A stretch of DNA of 62,069 bases from Candidatus Zhuqueibacterota bacterium (GTDB taxonomy: Bacteria > Zhuqueibacterota > Zhuqueibacteria > Zhuqueibacterales > Zhuqueibacteraceae). The stretch's first letter is position 1, and each line of letters opens with the position of its first letter. Shown in pieces: positions 53,399 to 62,069 of the stretch. Location of the stretch: the NCBI GenBank assembly GCA_022616415.1, contig JAKEEU010000401.1, positions 1 through 62,069 on the forward strand, written 5' to 3'. Below the pieces are notes generated by a model. The model made no database searches. It saw only the letters and a program-made list of their open reading frames with translations, and was not told where the DNA came from. Made by a program: the position numbers and the translations under genes.

Positions 53399-53811
53399 TG
53401 GCGCGGCGGACGAAAGCGGCGTCGCAGCTTTTAGCGACAATTCCTTATTGTGAGTATTGTCGCTTGCCCGCAGTGATCGTTCCTCATGGTTTATGGATCG
53501 ATCATATCATCCCTCGTGCTAAAAAAGGCACAGACGAATCTGCAAACTTGTGCGTTTCCTGCGTTAGCTGCAATCTGGCCAAAGGGTCGATGATTAGCGC
53601 ACGCGATCCTGTAACCCGCCGTGACGCTCCTCTTTTTAATCCTCGCAAGGATTCATGGGACGACCATTTTCGCTGGTCAAGCGATCAGGTTCTTGTCGAG
53701 GGGCTAACGCCGACCGGACGAGCGACAATCGTTGCGTTGAAGATGAACAGCCAAAAAATAATAGAGCTTCGCCGCTTGCTTATACGATTAAACGTGCATG
53801 CCGCTCAGTAA
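53398..53811 (+). CDS. HNH endonuclease
   Basis: Protein of 137 residues. The zinc site has CEYC near residues 18-21 and CVSCVSCNLAKG near 52-63; the core is WIDHIIPRAKKGTDESANLC, the classical D-H-I-x-P and N motif. It should cut DNA. It is coupled to the upstream 151-residue protein. No restriction methyltransferase, phage portal or intron is visible beside it. Possible roles are defence or selfish element (inference). Confidence 0.88.
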   Translation: MARRTKAASQLLATIPYCEYCRLPAVIVPHGLWIDHIIPRAKKGTDESANLCVSCVSCNLAKGSMISARDPVTRRDAPLFNPRKDSWDDHFRWSSDQVLVEGLTPTGRATIVALKMNSQKIIELRRLLIRLNVHAAQ

Positions 53812-53851
53812 CAGCAATCAAAAAGTTGTATAACTTAAGGAGCATTTAGTT

Positions 53852-55120
53852 ATGCGTCGTCTCATTCTGCGCGTCGGCATCATTGGCGTGAGTTTGCTTT
53901 TCACTTCCTCGGCGTGGAGCCAAAAGCTGCTCGTCTATATGGATCTCAAGCAGACCGATCATCTCAAAGCTTATGGCGTCGCGTACTGGGCGCTCGATCA
54001 CGGGGTGAATGTCGAATGGCTGCTGAATTATCGCGGCGGCTCGTTTTTGATGGATTACAATGCGGAGATCGAGCGCGAGTGCCGCGTGCGCGGGGTGGCG
54101 TTTGCAACCGTGGGCGGAGAAGCGGCGCAAATTTACGCCGACATCGAGGCCGGCAATATGGAAGTGGTGCTGCTCGAAAAAGCGCCGGCCATCGTGATCT
54201 ACACGCCGCAGAACAAACAAGTGTGGGACGATGCGGTGACGCTGGCGCTGTCTTACGCCGAGATTCCTTATAAGACGGTGTGGGATGAGGAAGTGTTGCG
54301 CGGCGATCTTGAGAAATACGATTGGCTGCATTTGCATCATGAAGATTTCAGCGGACAGTACGGCCGTTTTTATGTGAGCTTCAACGCGACGCCGTGGTAT
54401 CAGGAGGAAGTGGCCAAAAACGAGGAGATGGCCAAAAAACTCGGCTTTGCGAAAGTCTCGGAGCTGAAAAAAGCGGTGGCGCGGGCGATTAAAGAGTACG
54501 TTACGCGCGGCGGCTTTCTCTTTGCGATGTGTTCCGCAACCGATACGATCGACCTGGCGCTGGCCGCCGGCAACACCGACATCTGCGCGGCGATTTTCGA
54601 TTACGATCCGCCCTCGCCAAACGCGCAAAAAGAGCTGGATTTTTCTCAGACGTATGCGTTCGAGAACTTTACCTTGGAAATGAATCCGCTGGTTTACGAG
54701 TTTTCCGATATTGATTTCCCGCCAAGCACCAACCCGCGCGTGCGCAGCGCCGATGTCGATTTCTTCACGTTGTTTGAGTTCTCTGCCAAATACGATCCGG
54801 TGCCGACGATGCTGACGCAAGATCACGTTTCGGTGGTCAAAGGTTTCATGGGACAAACCACCGGCTTCAGGCGCGCGGTTGTCAAAAAATCCGTCACCAT
54901 CCTGGCGGAAGTGCCGGGCACTGAGGAAGTCAAATACATTCACGGCAACGTCGGCCGCGGCACGTTCACGTTTTACGGGGGGCACGATCCGGAGGATTAT
55001 CAGCACATGGTTTACGATCCGCCGACGCAGCTCTCGCTGCACAAAAACTCGCCGGGGTATCGGCTGATTTTGAACAATATTCTGTTTCCGGCGGCGAAGA
55101 AGAAGAAGAGAAAAACGTAA
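53852..55120 (+). CDS. Exported protein often annotated as asparagine synthetase B
   Basis: Protein of 422 residues. A signal peptide ends at about residue 24 (SSAWSQ). The body (LLVYMDLKQTDHLKAYGVAY, GGSFLMDYNAEIERECRVRG, DYDPPSPNAQKELDF, GRGTFTFYGGHDPEDYQH) matches a family annotated in databases as asparagine synthetase B, but there is no glutaminase Cys2 nor ATP pyrophosphatase motif, so that name is almost certainly wrong. The fold may be like glutamine amidotransferase. The C-terminus is Lys-rich. Function unknown. Confidence 0.85.
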   Translation: MRRLILRVGIIGVSLLFTSSAWSQKLLVYMDLKQTDHLKAYGVAYWALDHGVNVEWLLNYRGGSFLMDYNAEIERECRVRGVAFATVGGEAAQIYADIEAGNMEVVLLEKAPAIVIYTPQNKQVWDDAVTLALSYAEIPYKTVWDEEVLRGDLEKYDWLHLHHEDFSGQYGRFYVSFNATPWYQEEVAKNEEMAKKLGFAKVSELKKAVARAIKEYVTRGGFLFAMCSATDTIDLALAAGNTDICAAIFDYDPPSPNAQKELDFSQTYAFENFTLEMNPLVYEFSDIDFPPSTNPRVRSADVDFFTLFEFSAKYDPVPTMLTQDHVSVVKGFMGQTTGFRRAVVKKSVTILAEVPGTEEVKYIHGNVGRGTFTFYGGHDPEDYQHMVYDPPTQLSLHKNSPGYRLILNNILFPAAKKKKRKT

Positions 55121-55127
55121 TGCGTAA

Positions 55128-55331
55128 AACGGCGTTGAGATTTCTCGTCCAGATCATATCGTTATAGTCGAATATTTGCAGCCCAAAAGCCTGGCCACAC
55201 TGCAAGCCCCCAGCTCCGGCTGCAAGCTCGCCGCGCAGTTTCACTACACCGCACTCTTCGGGTTGAAGCCGGTTTTCGATTTCGTCAATTTGCCGGTGTA
55301 TGTGTTTGAGAGGGAGGGGTTGGGTAGGTAA
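55128..55331 (+). pseudogene. Possible 3' fragment of a lost gene
   Basis: An open frame of 67 codons with no start codon. It reads GVEISRPDHIVIVEYLQPKS, then KLAAQFHYTALFGLKPVFDF and VNLPVYVFEREGLGR before a stop. The composition is protein-like (FDFVNLPVYVF), unlike accidental frames of this region. I cannot name the family. It is placed between two intact genes. Confidence 0.35.
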
Positions 55332-55361
55332 TAGCCGACGAAATGCTTTTGTGAGTGCATC

Positions 55362-56138
55362 TCACTTCAGGAACTCATCAATCATCACAAAAATCTTCAA
55401 CGGCTTTGCCGCTGGCCACATTCGTACTCCCCCGGCGATTAAGAACACGAGAACCATCATGATGAGGAGTCCCTGCGTGACGTTAAGCAGCGAAGATTCC
55501 TGGATGATTCCGATCGTTGAGGAAAGGCCTTCGAGCAAGGCAAACACGCCGGCAGCGATAGCGGCAAGCTTGATCTGGTTCTTGCTTTGGGTAATTTTTT
55601 TGTGGCTTTGCATAAGCTGTTCGTGGCTTAACCTAAGCTGCTTTTGTTGCTCGTGTACTCGCACGAAGTTTCGGATCACCGACAAATAGAGCTGCAGTTT
55701 ATAACCATCGAATACATAGCCGTGGATGACCTCGTCTTTTGGCTTCTCTAGCTGTTTGCAAATAATCAAAATCTTTTTGTCATCATCAATAACGAGTGGA
55801 ATGGCCGCAATCGCTTCCACGAGCAAGATGTTGCCTTTTACGATTTCTTCCTTTTGGGTCGATTCGGCTTTATCTCGCGCATACGCCGATTGCATCAAGC
55901 CGATCAAATCTTCGTGCTCGGGCAGCTCCTTCAGCGGGCTGCGGTCACATTCAAAGCTTTTGCGATACGTCGTGCCGTCGTTCGTCTCGTAAACCGATAG
56001 GTAATTGAACTCAAAGATGTAAGCCAGAACCCGCCACAGCGTGTCGAGGTTCGCCGAGCTTTCGCTGGCGATCATTTTCAGCACCTCGCCGTTTTTCTCG
56101 ATAAATCTCGCAAAATCCTTGTCGAGAGATTCTCTCAT
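55362..56138 (-). CDS. GAF-like and membrane protein of the signalling operon
   Basis: Protein of 258 residues. The first 150 residues have a weak GAF-like pattern (LDTLWRVLAYIFEFNYLSVY, AIAAIPLVIDDDKKILIICK), then a coiled segment (HEQQKQLRLSHEQLMQSHKK) and two membrane spans (about 193-212 and 222-242). The ATG overlaps the response-regulator stop by four bases (ATGA), so it belongs to the kinase operon. It may sense or anchor the signal output (inference). No DNA-binding or enzymatic domain is seen. Confidence 0.75.
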   Translation of the reverse strand: MRESLDKDFARFIEKNGEVLKMIASESSANLDTLWRVLAYIFEFNYLSVYETNDGTTYRKSFECDRSPLKELPEHEDLIGLMQSAYARDKAESTQKEEIVKGNILLVEAIAAIPLVIDDDKKILIICKQLEKPKDEVIHGYVFDGYKLQLYLSVIRNFVRVHEQQKQLRLSHEQLMQSHKKITQSKNQIKLAAIAAGVFALLEGLSSTIGIIQESSLLNVTQGLLIMMVLVFLIAGGVRMWPAAKPLKIFVMIDEFLK

Positions 56139-56569
56139 AGCTGCTCCGCCCTTTCGGTCTTTAGCAACGCCACCAGCTTTTCGGTCACCTCGTCAAAAAG
56201 CGCCGGTTTTTGAAAAATTTCGGTCACGTGAAGCTGTCTGATATTCTCTAAAAGCTTTTGATCGGCGACGGCAGTCAAGACCACCACCGGCACGTCCGGC
56301 GTCGTTTTCATATCTAAAACTTCATTGCGTCTGATCATGTGAAGCAATATGGCGCCGGCTTTGCGCGGCTCGACATCCTTGCCGATCTTGGCTCCCGGCG
56401 GCAGCATGATGTCCAGAACGATCAAATCGTACGCCTTTTTTTGAAGCCACTCAATCGCCTCGTCGCCATGGCGGGCGAGATCCACTTCGATGTGGTGATC
56501 TCGCAGCTTTTCAAAATAAGACGTAACGCTCCAATCTTCGTCATCGACAAAAAGTATTCGTTTCGGCAT
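56135..56569 (-). CDS. Single-domain response regulator
   Basis: Receiver of 144 residues without an output domain. Acidic pocket D9/D10/E11 (FVDDED), phospho-acceptor D53 (LIVLDIMLPP), T99 (VVLTAVAD), and K121 (FQKPALF). It begins one base after the kinase stop, and overlaps the next gene by four bases. It is probably phosphorylated by the adjacent kinase and acts by protein contact, perhaps with the GAF/membrane protein. Confidence 0.94.
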   Translation of the reverse strand: MPKRILFVDDEDWSVTSYFEKLRDHHIEVDLARHGDEAIEWLQKKAYDLIVLDIMLPPGAKIGKDVEPRKAGAILLHMIRRNEVLDMKTTPDVPVVVLTAVADQKLLENIRQLHVTEIFQKPALFDEVTEKLVALLKTERAEQL

Positions 56570-56570
56570 A

Positions 56571-59500
56571 TTACACCTCCTTGGGATTCTGCGGCAACAA
56601 GACTGAAAACGTGGTCTCGTAGCCGTCGTAATTTTTGATCCGGCGCGGATCTTTTAAAAACGGGGCGCTTTCCACTTTGATTTTTCCTCTATGGCTCTCG
56701 ACGATTTCCCTGGCGATCATGAGGCCGAGGCCGGTTCCTGGAATGTAGCGCGTGGTGTCGAGAATCTTGCTGCGGCTGAAGCCTTGAAAAATGCGCTCGT
56801 ATTGATCTTTGGGTATGCCGAGGCCGCGATCCATAATGGCAACTTCAATATTCCGCCCGATCTCCTGGCCCGTGATTTCGATGTTTTGGTTATAATGCGA
56901 ATATTTGACCGCATTGTCGAGCAGGTTCGTAAAAACTTGCTCCATTTGGGTTTTGTCGTAATAAATCGGCGGCAGTTTCTTGACATTATCCCATACGATA
57001 ATTCTAATTCCGCGCTTATTGGCGGTTTCAAAAAACCGCTCGGCGCACAGCTTGATCATATCACCGATAAAGCCTTTTTCGAAATTAATTCCCAAGGCTT
57101 CGAGCGATTCCACCGTCGACAACAACGTATTTTTCATCTGGCGCGCGGCACGGAAGGCCTCTTCTTCAATGATTTTAGCGGTTTTGCCGACCAGCGGATC
57201 GTCCCCATATTTTTTGTTGAGATGATATTTCAAGCCTCCTAATTGAGAGATAATGATATGCAATGGCGAACGAAATTCGTGGCCGACGTCTGCCAGCTTC
57301 AACCGCAATTTGTCGATGGTAATTTTGCTGCGATTGGCTTCGATGGCCACGGCGATCTGGTTGGCAAAGCCGGACAAGATGCTTAAATTTTCCATGAGAA
57401 AATACTTGTCGCCGTTCAGCAAATCCTGCTTGTTCGAGAGATCGATTTGCAGTGCGCCGATCACCTTGTCGTGTACGATCAACGGCGTGACATATTGCGA
57501 CTTGAGCCTGACCGCTTGGACCGTCGCCGCATCGCTGCGCAGGCCAATCGCGCCATCCTCCACCAATTGCGGCTCTCCGGTTCTGACGACGACGGCCAAA
57601 ATATGATCGCTTTTCAGATCGATTTTCATCCCCTTCGCTGCCTTTTTCCAGTTTTCGCCCACCGCTCTTTTCGCCATAATCGTGTGGGTGGCCTCATCCA
57701 CCAAAGCAATCAACGCCTTGTCATAGCCGATTTGGCGCAAATTCTCGAAAATGGCGTCATAGGCTTGATCGAGCGTCGCAGCGTTGAGCAGCGAGATGGT
57801 CACCCGGTTCAAATGATCCAACTGCTTTTCCAGCGCTTTCCGGCTGGTCAAATCCTTGGCGATACTGATTGTCTTGATAACGCGATGGGGAATGGCCGCG
57901 TCGCGCTGCATGACCGAAGTCGATAAGCTGATGGGAAGCGGACAGCCATTTTTATGGAGAAAAGCCGTTTCAAAATCCGCAATTTCCCCATTGGCTTCGC
58001 GCAACGCCTGCCGCACGCGATCCAATTGTTCGCCGAAGCGGGCGCGGGCATTCTCTCCTTCCAGCTCACGCGCGTTGAAATCATATCCGAACATCTCGTG
58101 CGCCGCGCGATTTGCCAGCTCGATCCTCCAAACCGGCCCGCCGTTCTCAGTTTTGTTTTCCGTGACGATGATTGGATCGGGCGTTCCTTCGACGATGGCT
58201 TGCATGTACTCTTTGTTATGGCGCATTTGCTCGTTGTTGCGGCGCATTTGCTCGATCAACCGTGAATTCTTGATGGCGATGGCCGCGTGCGCCGCGAAGG
58301 TTTCCATGATCTTTTTTTCGATGGGCGTAAAGATCTGCGGCGTGCGGTAATTCAGAAACATCAACCCGACGATTTCATTTTCCACCCGCAAGATGAGGGC
58401 CGCCAGCGATTCGGTTTTTTCTCTTTCATTGAATCTTCTTTTCGGCATGCCATTGACGACGTGCTTTTTCGCCTCGATCATAAGCGGATGCTGATCGATG
58501 TCGCTCTCAATATAAAGCGGCTCGCCGCCGGCGACGATGAGCTCGGCAAACGAACGGCCGCCGAATTCAAAAGTTTCAACATAGTCTTTTTCTTCCATGA
58601 GTCTGCCGGCATAGTAGGGCGGCGACACCAGACGGTTGCTCACCTGATCATATTGGAAGAGAATGACCGGCTCGGCGCAAAGAACCTCGAGCGCGCTTTT
58701 CGCAACGTTCTCCAAAATCGTTTTTATATTTTGCGAGGAAGTGATGGCTTGCCCGATGCGGTTGAAGTGGTCGATCAATTTGGCGTTTTGAATGGCGATG
58801 CCAGCCTGGCTGGCCAAGGCTTTCAAATAGTCCACCTCTTGATCGAAAAAACCATGCGGCCGCTTCGAGTAAATATCGATCACGCCGAAGACTTCGTTGG
58901 CGAAAAACATGGGAACACATAGTAGCCATTTGAAGTTGGCGCCGGCGATCATCTCCGGATGAACATAACTCTCGTTGTTGGCAACGTCCTCGACCACAAC
59001 AACGTCCTGCGTCTTGATCACCTGCGAGACGATGCCCTCGGTGGAGCGAATTTTGAGATTTTGTTCCTTGAATTTTTCAAATCCATGGCAAGCGCGCATG
59101 ACGAAACAATTGTCCACCCCCTTTTCCCACAGCGCCACGGCATGCGTGCCGATAAACTCGGCGGCGCATCTGACGGCGGTGTCGTAAGTCTCGTTGAGAT
59201 CGTGGCTCGTCCGGAACAAATACCCGAGATTTTTAAAAGCCTGATCGAATTTCTGTTTTTGAAAGATCAGCGCCAGGTGGCTGGCCAGTACGCCCAGGAT
59301 TCTTTTGTCCTCTTCTTTGAAAAAAGCTTCTTTTCCCGAATCGGCGCTAAGAACGCCGACGACCTGGTTTTGATATTTCAGTGGCACGATCACCTTCGCT
59401 TTGATACGGCGGTCGCTGCGAATATAGCGCGAATCCTGATAAACGTTGGGAACGATCTCCGCCTCGCCGCTGCGCACCACCCGCCCGGCAATGCCTTCGT

Positions 59501-60623
59501 GCTTGGCGCCGATTCTCAATTTTTTAATATTTTTGATGCGGCGACGATAGCCATACACCGGATTAAAGCGCATCCGCTCGAAGTCAACGAAGGCGATGCA
59601 GCCGCAGTCACCGGCGACCAGCGCCGTGCTCTTTTCCAGCACCGCCCTGATCATTTTTTCAAGCGTGTCGAATGACTGCGTTTCCCGGATAATCTCTTCA
59701 ATCAGCCGGCGCTGCTCCTTTTCCCGCGTTTCATATTTCTCGGCGTTTTGAATGGCAAACGCCGTCCAGTTGGCCAGCGTGGACAACAAATTGATTTCGT
59801 GCTGCGTGAAGACATGGAAATAACCGGCGCCGGTATACACGTTAAGCGCGCCGAGCACACGGTGATTATGGCGAATGGGTATGCTGATCATCGAGCACAG
59901 GTTTTCTTGAATCGCCAATCCCGGATAGCGATAATCCTCCTCGGCAAAGATATTGGGCACAATGCGGGGCTGTCCGGTTGCAATCACCTTGCCCGTTACA
60001 CCCTCGCCGACCTTCAGACGAATGCCATGTTGATGTTCCTTGCTGATGCCTCGCACCGCCGCGACATGGAGCAGCGCGGGATCATCTTCGCGCCGCAGGA
60101 TAATGGCGCATATTTCATAGCCGAGCTTGTTCACCACATCATTCACCAGCTTTTGCAGAATGTCCTTGATATTCGGGCTGGCGGAAATATATTCGCTAAA
60201 ATTTTTGGCGACGAGCAGGCCGCCCCGTGGCGGTTGATGCTGCAGGCAGTTCCTCACCAAGCGGATAATGTTGTTTTCATCTTCGATGGGCTTCAACAAA
60301 AAGCGAAAGTGCGTCTTCAGCGTCGATTCTCTTGCCGGTCTTTGGTCAATGGTGTTGAGCATGAAAATGATCTTTATTGCCGGCGAAAGTTTTTGCAGCT
60401 CGGCGCCGAAGGAGAGATACCCACCGTTGCTGGAGGCGATGGTGGCATCCAGAAAAGCAAGGTCATACCCATGTTCCCGAATTTCCGTTTCAGCGGCCTG
60501 CGCGAGGTCGTCGTCGCTGATTTTCTTGGCTCGATAACCAGCCTGGTTTAGGGTATCGAACAGCTTTTGCGCCGTTTGCTGATCGCGGTCGGCGATCAAG
60601 ATTTTGACGTGCTCTTTTTTCAT
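56571..60623 (-). CDS. Hybrid multi-GAF/PAS sensor histidine kinase
   Basis: Protein of 1350 residues without membrane spans. Domain order: N-terminal receiver-like domain (about 5-130, D59 in AFLDA, K111 in LLKPIED), GAF1 (about 150-300), GAF2 (about 315-460), GAF3 (about 475-620), GAF4 (about 635-800), PAS (about 825-950, GCPLPISLSTSVMQRD), GAF5 (about 960-1105), HisKA with H1115 (GHEFRSPLH), and HATPase with the N-box NLLDNAVKYS, G1 DRGLGIPKDQ and G2 GTGLGLMIA. Kinase motifs are intact. It should phosphorylate the adjacent regulator. Ligands of the five GAF domains are unknown. Confidence 0.95.
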   Translation of the reverse strand: MKKEHVKILIADRDQQTAQKLFDTLNQAGYRAKKISDDDLAQAAETEIREHGYDLAFLDATIASSNGGYLSFGAELQKLSPAIKIIFMLNTIDQRPARESTLKTHFRFLLKPIEDENNIIRLVRNCLQHQPPRGGLLVAKNFSEYISASPNIKDILQKLVNDVVNKLGYEICAIILRREDDPALLHVAAVRGISKEHQHGIRLKVGEGVTGKVIATGQPRIVPNIFAEEDYRYPGLAIQENLCSMISIPIRHNHRVLGALNVYTGAGYFHVFTQHEINLLSTLANWTAFAIQNAEKYETREKEQRRLIEEIIRETQSFDTLEKMIRAVLEKSTALVAGDCGCIAFVDFERMRFNPVYGYRRRIKNIKKLRIGAKHEGIAGRVVRSGEAEIVPNVYQDSRYIRSDRRIKAKVIVPLKYQNQVVGVLSADSGKEAFFKEEDKRILGVLASHLALIFQKQKFDQAFKNLGYLFRTSHDLNETYDTAVRCAAEFIGTHAVALWEKGVDNCFVMRACHGFEKFKEQNLKIRSTEGIVSQVIKTQDVVVVEDVANNESYVHPEMIAGANFKWLLCVPMFFANEVFGVIDIYSKRPHGFFDQEVDYLKALASQAGIAIQNAKLIDHFNRIGQAITSSQNIKTILENVAKSALEVLCAEPVILFQYDQVSNRLVSPPYYAGRLMEEKDYVETFEFGGRSFAELIVAGGEPLYIESDIDQHPLMIEAKKHVVNGMPKRRFNEREKTESLAALILRVENEIVGLMFLNYRTPQIFTPIEKKIMETFAAHAAIAIKNSRLIEQMRRNNEQMRHNKEYMQAIVEGTPDPIIVTENKTENGGPVWRIELANRAAHEMFGYDFNARELEGENARARFGEQLDRVRQALREANGEIADFETAFLHKNGCPLPISLSTSVMQRDAAIPHRVIKTISIAKDLTSRKALEKQLDHLNRVTISLLNAATLDQAYDAIFENLRQIGYDKALIALVDEATHTIMAKRAVGENWKKAAKGMKIDLKSDHILAVVVRTGEPQLVEDGAIGLRSDAATVQAVRLKSQYVTPLIVHDKVIGALQIDLSNKQDLLNGDKYFLMENLSILSGFANQIAVAIEANRSKITIDKLRLKLADVGHEFRSPLHIIISQLGGLKYHLNKKYGDDPLVGKTAKIIEEEAFRAARQMKNTLLSTVESLEALGINFEKGFIGDMIKLCAERFFETANKRGIRIIVWDNVKKLPPIYYDKTQMEQVFTNLLDNAVKYSHYNQNIEITGQEIGRNIEVAIMDRGLGIPKDQYERIFQGFSRSKILDTTRYIPGTGLGLMIAREIVESHRGKIKVESAPFLKDPRRIKNYDGYETTFSVLLPQNPKEV

Positions 60624-60643
60624 GCATCCAACATGCTTTTAGA

Positions 60644-61903
60644 TTAATGAGAATCGAGCTTAGATAAGTCGCAAAGTTTTTCATTCAGTTGGATCAAAAG
60701 TTTTTTCAATTCTTCACTCTCTTCAAAATGTAAACCTGGTTTGGCAAAAAATTCTAATGCTGTTTCGGCGTGAGATTTAGCAGATTGAAGGTTCCCTCGT
60801 TTTACTTCTGTATAGGCTAGAGTTCGTGAAACCCACCCAATTGTATCTTGGCGCTTCATTTTTATTGCTAACTCTAAACCCTTTATACCAATTAAGTATG
60901 CGGTTTCGTAGTCATTGAGCTTGCGGTTTACCTCCGCGAGCTCACTTAGCGCGCTTGCATAGATTAATGGATTTTGCTTTTCAAGCATTACTAAAACTGA
61001 CTCAAGCCCGGCTTTTGCTTCTTGCAACCTACCTTCAGATGCAGCTAACATTGACAGTTCTTTTTTAAATCTTGCAATCGCTAGTTCGTCGCCTAAAGAT
61101 TGAGCCAAGCTTAGCCCTCTTTCACAATAATGCCTTGCATTGATAAAGTCTTTTTTATATTGTAGAGCCCTACCTAAGTTGCCTAAGACGGCCATTATAC
61201 CCTTTTTGTCATTGAGATTTTCATAAATTCGTAGAGCTTCTACAAAATAGGATTCACCTGTTTCCAAATTACCTCCATGGATTTCACGCCAACCTATTCC
61301 ATGCACAAGTAACCATGCAAGGTCGGTATGTTCGTTTGCTTGACGAACTGCTTTTGCAGCAATTCGACCAAACTTTAACGACTCGGAGAGATAGCCTCGC
61401 AAACCCATGAAATAAGTAACCGATTTTGTCAGTCTCATTCCTGCCATCTCTTGTTGATTTTCAAAACACCAATCGGTCAAAGCAAAAATATTATCCTTTT
61501 CTAATTCAATTTCATCATAGTTTTTCCAGGCCAAAATATCACCACCAGCAGATTTTGAGATGTATTCAAAAAAATTGACAAGTCTTAATTTAGCGTCCCT
61601 TTCTAAATCTGGATGTTCAGAAAGTTTATTTTGAGCAAATGCTCGGGTCAAGGGATGAAGACTATATCGCCGTTTAGATTCATCCAGCCTTTCACTTGCT
61701 TCTAAAAGCCACAGTTCAACTAACTGCCCAAGCCCCTCAGCCAATTCCCAGTTGTGGACATCGCTTGCGACCTCAATTGCCGCTTTTGAAGCCGAGGAGG
61801 CAAAGATAGGCATGACTATGAGAATCTTGGTAGAGGCACCCGACAGTAATGACCAGGTGCGCCGAAATATGATTTCAAAGATATTCCCTCTAGCGCCGTG
61901 CAA
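60644..61903 (-). CDS. 5'-truncated NB-ARC/TPR (STAND-type) protein
   Basis: The frame has a TTG at 61903, but the coding resemblance continues upstream to about 61975 (LAIRWSIGQIKQRGQSIESV) and the frame is closed by a stop at 62015-62017, with no start in between. The retained part holds the end of an NB-ARC ATPase, including FRRTWSLLSGASTKILIVMP and a winged-helix region (LHPLTRAFAQNKLSEHPDLE), and about eight TPR units (LAWLLVHGIGWREIHGGNLE, MAVLGNLGRALQYKKDFINA). The nucleotide-binding P-loop is missing. It is 20 bases upstream of the kinase operon. Probably decayed or cut at an element boundary. Confidence 0.75.
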   Translation of the reverse strand: MHGARGNIFEIIFRRTWSLLSGASTKILIVMPIFASSASKAAIEVASDVHNWELAEGLGQLVELWLLEASERLDESKRRYSLHPLTRAFAQNKLSEHPDLERDAKLRLVNFFEYISKSAGGDILAWKNYDEIELEKDNIFALTDWCFENQQEMAGMRLTKSVTYFMGLRGYLSESLKFGRIAAKAVRQANEHTDLAWLLVHGIGWREIHGGNLETGESYFVEALRIYENLNDKKGIMAVLGNLGRALQYKKDFINARHYCERGLSLAQSLGDELAIARFKKELSMLAASEGRLQEAKAGLESVLVMLEKQNPLIYASALSELAEVNRKLNDYETAYLIGIKGLELAIKMKRQDTIGWVSRTLAYTEVKRGNLQSAKSHAETALEFFAKPGLHFEESEELKKLLIQLNEKLCDLSKLDSH

Positions 61904-62069
61904 GCTATTGAGAACGCTTTCAATTGATTGTCCACGCTGCTTGATCTGCCCAATCGACCATCGAATAGCTAGCGTGAGTTTCCTACTTTCGGCTAGAAAG
62001 TTTGGTTTATCTATTTATAAGCATTACATTTACAATAGCAAGGAACTGTATACACCAACAACTACAACA

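Noticed and set aside
53852..55120. Asparagine synthetase B as the product name.
   Set aside because: The protein has a signal peptide and lacks the N-terminal Cys2 glutaminase and ATP pyrophosphatase motifs.

Overview
The window reads as chromosomal DNA from a Gram-negative bacterium of the FCB (Bacteroidota/Calditrichota/KSB1-like) assemblage. The grounds are two large TonB-dependent receptors with carboxypeptidase-like N-terminal domains, a complete Bat (aerotolerance) locus, DUF4159/DUF4175 proteins, many lipoproteins, and a cyclophilin fused to HEAT repeats. Strong Shine-Dalgarno sites (AAGGAGG-type) before many genes argue against a typical Bacteroidota and fit a KSB1/Calditrichota-like lineage better. 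This placement is inferred from gene content only. I found no rRNA, tRNA or CRISPR array.

Layout. 0-12 kb: an ECF sigma factor, a deoxynucleoside kinase, a lipoprotein, a HEAT-cyclophilin lipoprotein, a small protein, a Gfo/Idh/MocA oxidoreductase, typA/bipA, a decayed TIR-WD40 gene, a DUF4143-type ATPase and rlmN. 12.5-18 kb: TonB receptor 1 with its terminator, a cluster of very small membrane-protein genes on the minus strand (three are paralogues of 29-31 residues), a nucleotidyltransferase fused to an antitoxin-like domain, and an SDR dehydrogenase. 18-30.5 kb: a long minus-strand locus running moxR, DUF58, a SurA-like lipoprotein, a BatD-like protein, BatA, BatB, BatC, BatD and BatE, with a second BatD-like gene ahead of moxR and a VapBC-type toxin-antitoxin pair inserted between moxR and DUF58. 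30.6-36 kb: TonB receptor 2, a DUF2335 pair and an exported LolA-like protein.

36-45 kb: an NHLRC2-like thioredoxin/NHL protein, a TPR protein that seems to have lost a central block, a SWIM/SNF2 helicase, a glycine-rich RRM protein and a trypsin-like lipoprotein. 45.7-53 kb: DUF4159, DUF4175 and a TPR protein, gene types often found with moxR/DUF58/Bat modules, here separated from that locus and interrupted by a retropepsin-like protease and an unknown gene. 53-62 kb: a two-gene module ending in an HNH nuclease, an exported protein of the kind often called asparagine synthetase B, a three-gene signalling operon (five-GAF hybrid kinase, response regulator, GAF/membrane protein) and a 5'-truncated NB-ARC/TPR protein at the edge.

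Functionally the window is dominated by cell-envelope work: MoxR with von Willebrand factor A membrane proteins, TPR scaffolds, TonB uptake and lipoproteins. Between the genes lie several families of imperfect hairpin repeats. The most novel-looking items are the tandem microprotein cluster (15.7-16.3 kb), the internal ribosome-binding site and start within the fused antitoxin/nucleotidyltransferase gene, the toxin-antitoxin insertion in the Bat locus, and the decayed or rearranged TIR-WD40, TPR and NB-ARC genes.
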